From Plasmopara viticola (taxonomy: Eukaryota > Oomycota > Peronosporomycetes > Peronosporales > Peronosporaceae), in NCBI GenBank assembly GCA_001695595.3, contig MBPM02000013.1:186001-250000 (forward strand): a stretch of DNA of 64,000 nt. Direction: 5' to 3'. This document shows, piece by piece, positions 56,519 to 64,000 of the stretch (position 1 is the first letter of the stretch; each line of letters begins with the position of its first letter). The position numbers and the translations under genes are program-made. The notes under the pieces were generated by a model. The model was not told the origin of the DNA. It worked only from the letters and a program-made list of their open reading frames with translations, and ran no database searches.

Positions 56519-56844
56519 TTGTGTTGTATTGTATTACGTTATCGCGTTGCCAAGTTATGCACGTGCTAGGCTCTATGGCTAGTCCACGGCATAGAGTGGT
56601 GTCCGCATACGTCGAGTCTCGTTCGGCGGGCAGTGCAGCCAGCACCGAGGCCGTGAGGGTCTTCCATTATGTTGCGTAGTTCTGACTTGGTAAGAGCCCA
56701 GGAGGCGCCCTGGTGCTGGAGACCGTCGCGTCGAGGGTGAGACTCGTTAGAGACCTGCAGATGCCCGAGAGCACCTGCCCGAAGCGCGCGAGCATTTAGC
56801 CCCCGCGCTTGGAAGGAGGGCGTCACCCCAACCTTTTCCGAAAA
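56519..56844 (-). mobile_element. SINE-like element, copy 2
   Basis: Reverse orientation to copy 1; the tail reads GTATTGTGTTGTATT-like at the left end (AATAC repeats on the minus strand). Flanks share AGACTGCAAC (56506-56515 and 56845-56854). It interrupts DNA that is continuous in the inverted partner near 59430. Confidence 0.75.
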
Positions 56845-57239
56845 AGACTGCAACGAATGCAAAGTATAAGTCTTTGCCGGAAAACCACAAACAAGCTGTT
56901 ACTTCCTTGCCTCAGTCCCTGTCATTTGAGCTTATAAAAATCTGAGTGGCTCGCTGACGACCGGGAGGTTTACCCCTAGAAAACCCAGTGCAATTTTAGT
57001 GATTAGAATGTGCAATATCCCTTGTCCAACATGCGACCTACCGTTACATGTTACAGTGCTGTAACAGGTCTGGGAGTAGGTATCAGTTTCTAATGATGTA
57101 GAAACGATTCTGATACTCGGCTATGCTGTGCAATGGCTTGGGTTCTTGAAAATCTCGTTAACACTCCTTTCTGTTTGCTACGTGTAGTAATCATTGCTAT
57201 TTTTTCATAGGGAGCTCGAATCTCAGAGAAGCTAGACCT

Positions 57240-57660
57240 CGATTTCTTTCATTTTTTAACTTGCAGTGCAGTTCCAACTCCTCATCAACTTAGACCAAGT
57301 CACGAAGCCCTTTATTGCGCTCGCTCTTGCGGCCGTCTTCAGCTCGACCGACGCTCAAGCAGTTGATTACAGCTTTCAAATGCTTCAAACTATCAAGCCG
57401 CTCACAACTACGTCAGCGTTACAGGTTTAGACGGAACTACTCCACCACAACGTCTCGCGACGCAAGAATTCCAAGTGCATATCGCTTCCGAGTTCGTCGG
57501 TGCCGGCCAAACGTCCGCGAGCAAGAAGTTGCAGGTTTAACTGCAAAGCTCGAAGACTTACTTCTACAAGGATTATACGCACATTGGTGTTGGTTACAAG
57601 TACAACGCAACTCAGCAGTACAAGACCAACAGGGTAATTGATCTAGCGCAAGGGACTGAC
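57240..57660 (+). pseudogene. CAP-domain pseudogene
   Basis: Plus-strand relic of the gene at 58400-58861. The start codon is now ACG (in KPFIALALAA context), a large internal part between the MLQTI and YN segments is missing, and stops interrupt the rest. The signal-peptide region, the GAGQTS-like stretch and the IGVGYKYNATQQYKT stretch are still recognisable. It runs directly into the copied Rpn8 tail just before its own C-terminus. Confidence 0.8.
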
Positions 57661-57666
57661 GAAAGC

Positions 57667-58265
57667 TCGAAAACAACAAGATTAAATACGAAGAGTCTGA
57701 GGAGGGATAAGGAAGTGGAAAAAAAGAAACCGTCCAAGGTCAAGGCGAGCGAGAAGACTTTGTAAAATGGTGCGCACGTTTATCGGCAAGTCGCACAACT
57801 TGAATCAATTGACGCCCATCTAAGCGTCGAGCTATTCGCCAACCATTCCCAGCGTCCACAGCAGTCAGACAATAATAATCGTAGACACTTAAGGCACTAA
57901 TAGAACGTGGTGTTGCGCGACACTTTGCAAATCTGGAGCTGCAATTTCTGGCAAAATTGAGTAAGCATTGGTTGAATTGGCAATTGACGACCGAGTCGAG
58001 CCAAATTGAGAACCAAACTGCCATTTTACTTGTCGAGGGCTTCCACGTGCGGTCAATGACGGCTTGTAAGACCATCAGACGATAAAGCGTAGACAAATGT
58101 TGACTGAGAAAACCGCGTCCGAAGTTCTAGGTGCACGAAGTGATGGCTAGGTAAGTACAGCGCAAACACGGCAATAAACTTTGGCACAATATATGGATAC
58201 ATGGCCAACGCAACTGTTGTCACTCTGTTCTCGAGACGAACACAACATGCAACCGATGCGGGAGT
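57667..58265 (+). pseudogene. copied Rpn8 tail and flank
   Basis: Begins in the NNKIKYEESEE part of Rpn8, keeps a Lys-rich tail to a TAA near 57762 in a disrupted frame, and continues with non-coding flank matching 55680-56195. It lies between the CAP pseudogene and the CAP gene. Confidence 0.75.
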
Positions 58266-58399
58266 CATCGATATTGTGGTAGAGGGTCTAAGAGCAATAA
58301 CACAAAGATGGGGGCGAAATATTGCTGGTAGGTGATTTATTGTGCACGTGTTTCCATGGTGTCTACTCCAAGTATATACATATGTGCCGACGATCTAGA

Positions 58400-58861
58400 T
58401 TAAGCATCGCAGATCTCGTCGATCCCTCGCGCTAGATCAAGTACCCAGTAGGTCTTGTACTGCTGAGTTGCGTTGTACTGGTATCCAACACCAATGAACG
58501 AATGATTCTGGTAGAAGTAATCGGGTGAAGTCTGCATCCAAACCTGTAACATTTCTCCCGCAGTTTGATGGCCGGCACCGACTAACTCGGCAGTGGTATA
58601 CACCTTGAAATTCTGCGCCGCGAGACGTCCAGATGGACTAGACCCGTTCACGCCATTGACGCTGACGTGGTTGTAAGCGGCCATTTCCTCCGCATATTTT
58701 TGGGCAGCAGTCACAACTTTGTGGTTAATGCAAATTGTGTTTAGGTTCCTCTGGGTGCGCACGTCGTTGATGGTTTGAAGCATGCCGGAGGTGTAATCAA
58801 CTGATTGAGCGTCGGCCGAGCTGAAAAGGGCTGCAAGAGCGAGGGCAAGAAAGGGCTTCAT
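58400..58861 (-). CDS. secreted CAP/PR-1-like protein
   Basis: 153 residues from the ATG whose product starts with a signal peptide (MKPFLALALAALFSSADA). An earlier in-frame Met would hide it, and a TTGCAG acceptor-like site just upstream suggests a 5' UTR intron. The mature part is a CAP/SCP domain: LNTICINHKVVTAAQKYAEE helix, AYNHVS with the conserved His, AGEMLQVWM with the conserved Glu, and YFYQNHSFIGVGY near the second His. It lacks the Cys-rich extensions of larger CAP proteins. Known: oomycetes secrete PR-1-like CAP proteins, whose relatives bind sterols. Role here is inferred. An inverted pseudogene copy lies at 57240-57660. Confidence 0.85.
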   Translation of the reverse strand: MKPFLALALAALFSSADAQSVDYTSGMLQTINDVRTQRNLNTICINHKVVTAAQKYAEEMAAYNHVSVNGVNGSSPSGRLAAQNFKVYTTAELVGAGHQTAGEMLQVWMQTSPDYFYQNHSFIGVGYQYNATQQYKTYWVLDLARGIDEICDA

Positions 58862-60161
58862 GACTTGGAAGAAGTTGGAGAGGAGTGGAAACTGCACTGC
58901 AAGTTGAGAAATGAAAGAAATCAAGATTTAGCTTCCCTGAGATTCGCTCTTCCCATGAAGCAAAGCCCAAGATAGCAAATCGAAAGGGGTGCTTACGAAA
59001 TTTGATCAGAACCCAAGTTAATGCACAGCGCAGCCGAGCATCAATAGGATTTTTACATAAGAAACTGATATCTACATTGTCTGATTGCTACCAGACCTGT
59101 TACGGCACTTTGACATGTGTAGTGGTACAGTAGCACGTATCCAGTTCTGTCGTATGTCGGACAAGGGATATTTCAGAATCTAGCCTCGATCACATGTAAA
59201 AAGTTGCACTGGATTTTTCAGGCAAGGCCGTCGTCAGCGAGCCACTCAAAATCTTATTGGTTCAAAAAAACAGAAAAGCAAAACAAACTGAGGCAAGGAA
59301 AGAACAGGCTTTTGCATCTGTTGCAGTGTACATAGCACCTCTTCATTAGCACGGATGATATAAACGCTGACCAGGTGAGGAAGAACGCGGTAGATGGTAC
59401 TGTCACTTTAAGGAGGTTTGTCCACAATCGATATAGATATAATATGTAGAGGGCTTAACGCGTACGTTATTTCTCGCAGCAATTTGCAACAGTTGCTTGA
59501 CTCAGTTTATGCAGTAAAAAGACTGATAAAAGCCTTATTGATACTTATGCCCATCCGGTTGTAAATTTGTGGCGTTTCTCAGGTCTCTGAACAGCACATA
59601 CCTGCTTGTTTCCGCAGAAGCCGTTCGTAAAATTAATGATATTCGATTCTAAACATCAGCGTCACCAAAGTTGACATTATCATCAACGCATTGTACGACA
59701 AAGAGTTGCGGTGAATGCATGCTAAGCTGGCGTTTAAGTATTTTGACTCAGGAAATACTTTGTACTCATCGTAGATCTTTAAAAACATACTTTGATGGAC
59801 TATAGATGCAAAGAAAATTTCGAAAGATGATTAAATTCAAAAAGCATGCCGTATCCAGAACTATTGATACAATTGTTAATATGAAAAAGCAGCTCATTAT
59901 TTTCTTCGCTCTACTTTTATGGTCAAAATTGCGTTTTATGTATCTGTCGCAGTCTACATTGTACCTGATTCTGCGCTACATATCAGACCAGATGAGAAAT
60001 AATACGGTAGATGGTATAGAGAGAATTGTCCAGAATCCATTCTAAATAGTCTATTTAGAAACTTGAACTCATATGTTATTTCTCGCAGCATTCTTAGTGG
60101 CTTGACTCCATTTTTATGGAAAACAGACTTCATAGCCTTTTATGCATAAATTCATCCGGGA
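58862..60161 (-). repeat. upstream of CAP gene, right arm of inverted repeat
   Basis: 58980-59660 is the inverse of about 56250-57200 (shared GTAACAGGTCTGG and TTATTTCTCGCAGCA blocks). A further partial copy of 59460-59570 lies at 60065-60160, just before the hAT element. The frame at 59806-60045 has no recognisable domain. No gene supported. Confidence 0.65.
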
Positions 60162-60340
60162 GTATTTTCTAGAGATGGGGACGTCAGCTCAACGTTAAAA
60201 ACGTTAAGCCGGTATCCGTTGACGTATTGCAAACGTTTTGAGACGTCCCGGCAACATTAATGTATAGTACACCACACGAGCAGTTTTGAACGGCTGAGAT
60301 TGCAGGATAGAAGAAAGAGCCTACAACGCATCGTCCCCAG

Positions 60341-62687
60341 ATGGAGCTTCCACCATCGAATGATCCTACGCCGCCGCCCCTGTTTAAGATGCGCCGTATT
60401 AAGAAGGACGATTACTGGTCGTTCATCCGACTTGTAGCTCCAAACGCACAGCTACCACCGGGAAAGAAGGCGTGGGAATCGTCTGATACAAACTTGGCTT
60501 ATTGTCTGAAGTGCAAAAGCTCTTTCAGCTTTAAATCAGGAAGTAGCGCCAGCATTCGAAAGCACATGAATGAGAAACATCCACAAGATCTCAGCAGAGC
60601 TGGGCGTGAACAGGCATCCAAGCGAGTGGCGATCGCACTTCATGCAACGCGAAAATCTGATGCAATGATGTTTTCTCCGAGAAAGAGAACAAGAAAGATC
60701 GATCCAGCTGACGAAGAGATGGCCACAAGAGCTTTTCATTGATTGGATTGCCAAACGACTGCGCCCACTAAGTGTTGCCGACGACAAGGAGCTTCGTGTT
60801 TTCTTGACGTTGATTCAGACGATGAGAGGTCTGTACGAGCTACCCTCTCGCCGCACTATAACTGAAAAAATGCAAAATCACTGTCAGTTCAAGCGATCGC
60901 TGGTAAAGACGCAGATTGCTGAAGATGCAGACTTCTATTCTCTCACATCTGACATGTGGACATCTCGAGCAACAGATAGCTATATTTCGCTAACTATTCA
61001 TTTTGTGAATTCCAATTTTGAGATGATGACGTACACTTTGGATGTTATGAGTTTTCGTGGGAAGCACACTGGCACCAGGATTAAATGCAAACTGGGCGGG
61101 CTCATGCGCAAGTGGGGTCTAGATGTTTCTCGCGTTACCAAAATGGTACGTGATAACGGGTCGAACATTGTCAGTGCGTGTGATGCGCTAGGTGTGCAGC
61201 ACTTCGGATGCGTGGCGCATACGCTACATTTGATTGTATCAGGAGCTCTCTCAAAAACAAGTGTCGAAGTGACAAATGTGGAAGAGGATAATGACGGGAA
61301 CGAGGAAGGTAGGGAGGAGGTTGAAAATATTGTTGACATTGAAGATGAGGAGGAGCAGTGGATTGAGGACCCTGCAATTGAACTGGAAGCTATTGCGTTC
61401 TTGGAGCAAGAACTGGTAGAGATTGAATCCCAAACGATTGCAAGTTCTATAGACAACGTTTCGCATGAATCTGAGCCACTGGACGTTAATGCTGATGACA
61501 CGCTGGATGGAGGTCTTCTTGATGGTTGTCTTAGTGTGCGGACAACAACTTCAATTCTAAACGCTATGAAGCAAGCCATGAGTGAAACAAGAATGCATGT
61601 TTCTAGCTTTCGCAAAATTGTTCACTACTTCAACAAAAGTTCTAAAGGAAAAGACAAGTTGAAGTCGCTACAAAATGTGGCCGTACCTCTTACCGTTATT
61701 TCAGATGTAGCCACTCGCTGGAATAGCACGCATCACATGATTCAACGCCTTCTGCAACTTCGTCCTAGTATCCAATCATTCATGGAGTTTATATTGACAG
61801 CGAAAGGCAAAGAAGAGTTCAGCGACGCAAGTATTGTGAGGCCCACTGGAGAAATGTGGTTTAGCATCCAATGCCTCGACAAGCTTCTCGTGGTTTTTGA
61901 GCTGGTAACCAAGACACTATCAGGTGGAACATACCCCACTGCTACGTTGATATATCCATGTATACGCCTTCTTGAAAAGCGACTATTAAAGCAGAGGATA
62001 TTTGCCAAAATATCGCCTGCTCACGCTGGAGAATATTACTATAGCTCGGTGCTGGAACGCATGCATCTCGTCCGTCGGTTTTTCTTGTTTTTGCTCCGAA
62101 AAAGATTCAAGCAATTACCTTTGGATGTGAAATATTGCTGCTTGCTTGATCCTCAATTCGTGCATGGTAAGTCACTGAACGCAACAGAAAAAATAGAAGG
62201 GAGGGAGTTCTTGGTGAGCGAGGCAATGCGCTCTGCTGGTGCTGATATCTACAGCACGAGCTTCGATGAGGATAGTGATGAAGAAGAGAACTTCATAAAT
62301 GATCTCCTTGGACGCAAGCGAAGATCGCCTCATACTCAAGTGCAAAACGGGTTGTCGCTTCGTGCAAAAGTAGAGGCAGAGGTGAATCGATACTACGATA
62401 GATCACATCAAAATGCACAAGAAAATACGTGCCAAAAGCAGAAGCCGAAAACACAGAAACTTGACGATGGTCTCAAGAGGCGGCGCGAAAATGGCAGTGT
62501 TTTTCCGCTCTTAGCTCCTATTGCGAGGAAATATTTTGGCATGGTAGCTACATTAGTACCTTCAGAGCGCTGCTTCTCGTGGGCAGGAAACATTATTACA
62601 GCACGGCGTAATAGGTTGTCTTCTTCCAACCTAAGAGATCTCATTTTTCTTTACAGCAATACGATTGGCGAGGAACTAGAGGAGTAG
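60341..62687 (+). pseudogene. hAT transposase with BED zinc finger, one frame break
   Basis: The first frame (60341-60742) has a BED-type finger (CLKCKSSF, then KHMNEKHP). The second (in frame from about 60729 to 62687) has SDMWTSR, the GCVAHTLHLIV stretch with conserved His, RWNSTHHM, a very acidic insert (about 61270-61380), and the C-terminal dimerisation region VPSERCFSWAG with the NRLSSSNL helix. The two frames overlap around 60729-60742 and differ by one base; no intron-like sequence fits, so a one-base deletion is the simplest reading. Repairing nothing else would be needed for a full transposase, so the loss is recent. Confidence 0.88.
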
Positions 62688-62837
62688 TCGAAGACGTACG
62701 GTAGAAACGTGCTAAAGAGTTACATGTTGTAAATAAACTTTTTGCACAACTCACATCACCTTTAATGTGCCAGCAGCCGACTTGTCTTAAAAACTCTTCT
62801 CCCGTCCGTTCTTATGTTTGTGCAGCTTGAACATGGT

Positions 62838-63143
62838 ATTGTATTGTATTGTATTACGTTATCGCGTTGCCAAGTTATGCACGTGCTAGGCTCAGTCTGG
62901 CTAGTCCACGGCATAGAGTGGTGTCCGCATACGTCGGGTCTCGTTCGGCGGGCAGTGGAGCCAGCACCGTTTAGCGCTGACTTGGTAAGAGCCCAGGTGG
63001 CGTCCTGGTGCTGGAGACCGTCGCGTCGAGGGTGAGACTCGTTAGAGACCTGCAGATGCCCGAGAGCACCTGCCCGAAGCGCGTGAGCATTCAGGCCCCT
63101 CGCTTGGAAGGAGGGCGTCACCCCAACCTTTTCCGAAGCATTG
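62838..63143 (-). mobile_element. SINE-like element, copy 3
   Basis: Same family, with four AATAC tail units on the minus strand and a deletion of about 28 bases relative to copy 2. The flanks share an imperfect TTGAAxATGGTAT. Inserted between the transposase gene and the right end of the hAT element. Confidence 0.75.
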
Positions 63144-63352
63144 AAATGGTATGGTTTTAAACCATTGGTTTGATAGGTTACAGTGTCTTTCCGAGACGTC
63201 AAACAACGTCTAAAAAAACGTGAACGGGAACCCTGAACGGGAACGGGAACTACATTTTTTTTACGTTAACACCGTTTACGTCCCCATCACTAGTATTTTC
63301 TCTGCTCAGTTCATGTAAGTGGGGTGGGGTTCTTCGCAAAAGGTACCGAACA

Positions 63353-63788
63353 ATGTTTGACAGCCAGACGCTTCGACAAATTGTAGGTCGGGCCCACATA
63401 CACGGGCCATCTACGATTCAATTTTCTTTGCAAGAACATGAGCTACGACTGAAGAGGAAGCTTTCGATGCAGGAAGTGAATAGCAAAGCAAAAAAAGAAA
63501 AGATTGGAGTTGAGAACGAAAATCAATCGGCGAAAGTTTTGCAGGAGCTCACGAAACACCAAAGACAGGTTGCTACAAGCGAAAGTACAGTCTGAAATCA
63601 CTGTCGATGGTGAAAAAGTCGAGGAAGTCTTTCTCCTACACAACATGGAGGTCCTTGAACTAGACCGAATCATCAAGGAATGTGATGACTTTGCGCTTGA
63701 ATCAGCCTCATTCAACTCGCTCGACTGCCACGCCCCGTTCAATTTTTCGCTGCCGTTCTCCGGACGCCAGCTTCGTCTATGGATCTAA
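63353..63788 (+). pseudogene. unrecognised coiled-coil gene fragment, frameshifted
   Basis: The first frame (63353-63595) encodes an Glu/Lys-rich helical segment (HELRLKRKLSMQEV). After a one-base shift near 63550 a second frame to 63788 continues in the same style (TVDGEKVEEVFLLHNME). I do not recognise the family. It may be a gene remnant or a gene with an intron I cannot see. Confidence 0.4.
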
Positions 63789-64000
63789 CATTCAGCCGTA
63801 CCTTCCAGTTAATTCATGACTCCGCCATCAATTCTTACCGCCGTCTTGCACTTTCTCCAACCAACTCTGCAATCGAAGCATCGCAATATAAGCGCACTCG
63901 CAGATAACCAGCAAAAACGTTCAAAAGATACGACTAAAATTACATCAAGCAACTACCTTGGCGTCTTGGATAAAATCGGGATGGAGTACGAACTCGCGAA
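63789..64000. other. window edge, no gene resolved
   Basis: A plus-strand frame runs from about 63780 to 63908 without a known motif and could extend the preceding fragment. The window ends before this can be settled. Confidence 0.3.

Larger units (their letters stand above)
60170..63292 (+). mobile_element. hAT DNA transposon, complete ends
   Basis: 3123 bases bounded by TAGAGATGGGGACGT and its near-complement ACGTCCCCATCACTA, with an exact 8-base duplication GTATTTTC at 60162-60169 and 63293-63300, the hallmark of hAT insertions. It carries one transposase gene with a single frame break and a SINE in its 3' part. Confidence 0.92.

Noticed and set aside
57315..57641. 108-codon Arg-rich frame
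   Set aside because: Shadow frame of the CAP pseudogene.
59806..60045. 79-codon frame with a hydrophobic segment
   Set aside because: AT-rich sequence, no homologue recognised, not kept in the inverted partner.
1..64000. CRISPR arrays, bacterial operons, rRNA genes
   Set aside because: Introns, retroelement types and effector genes are eukaryotic; no spaced direct repeats or rRNA-like sequence were seen.

Overview
The window looks like a repeat-rich, effector-bearing part of an oomycete genome, most probably a downy mildew. The grounds are: a family of secreted proteins with a signal peptide and a dEER motif after a degenerate RXLR position; very short spliceosomal introns (59-82 bases) in the housekeeping genes; a secreted CAP/PR-1-like protein; and a mix of Ty1/copia, LINE, SINE and hAT elements. 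The effector leader beginning MRGAFYV reminds me of Plasmopara, but that is from memory and unchecked.

Layout. (1) 1-35,370 is an effector/retrotransposon array. Five copies of one effector gene are present: A1 (745-2601, intact), A2 (3334-5173, broken), A5 (10385-12241, minus strand, broken), A3 (30912-32738, nearly intact) and A4 (33507-34679, shortened). Two copies of one LINE lie between them, both cut into pieces. A Ty1/copia element (Copia-A) sits in the first LINE, and a young intact second element (Copia-B, 18827-23213) sits inside Copia-A. Matching breakpoints at about 8587 and 24650, with Copia-A target duplications at 7201-7206 and 17054-17059, show that the 16 kb between them was inverted. 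Undoing the inversion gives a simple head-to-tail array: effector pair + LINE, single effector + LINE, effector pair. (2) 35,371-50,880 has no convincing host gene. It holds a 100-bp tandem repeat, old inverted repeats, a gypsy-type gag relic, a LINE reverse-transcriptase scrap and a decayed LINE (LINE-3). (3) 51,083-58,861 is compact and gene-bearing: mitochondrial-type malic enzyme, an ApaG-domain protein, the proteasome lid subunit Rpn8 and a secreted CAP protein. A local duplication has copied the Rpn8 tail and made an inverted CAP pseudogene. (4) 60,170-63,292 is a complete hAT transposon with exact 8-bp target duplications and a SINE inside it.

The effectors are the most interesting genes. 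Besides the secretion leader, all copies except A3 keep the six residues DLNAPP, which fit the plant DLNxxP (EAR) transcriptional-repression motif, followed by a basic cluster that could be a nuclear localisation signal. A3 has lost the key Asp. This suggests, but does not prove, a secreted effector that mimics a plant repressor in the host nucleus. The copia elements carry two further curiosities: a primer-binding site complementary to the anticodon arm of a Met tRNA with the gag start codon inside it, and (Copia-A) six CRE-like sites in phase at 13 bp in each LTR.
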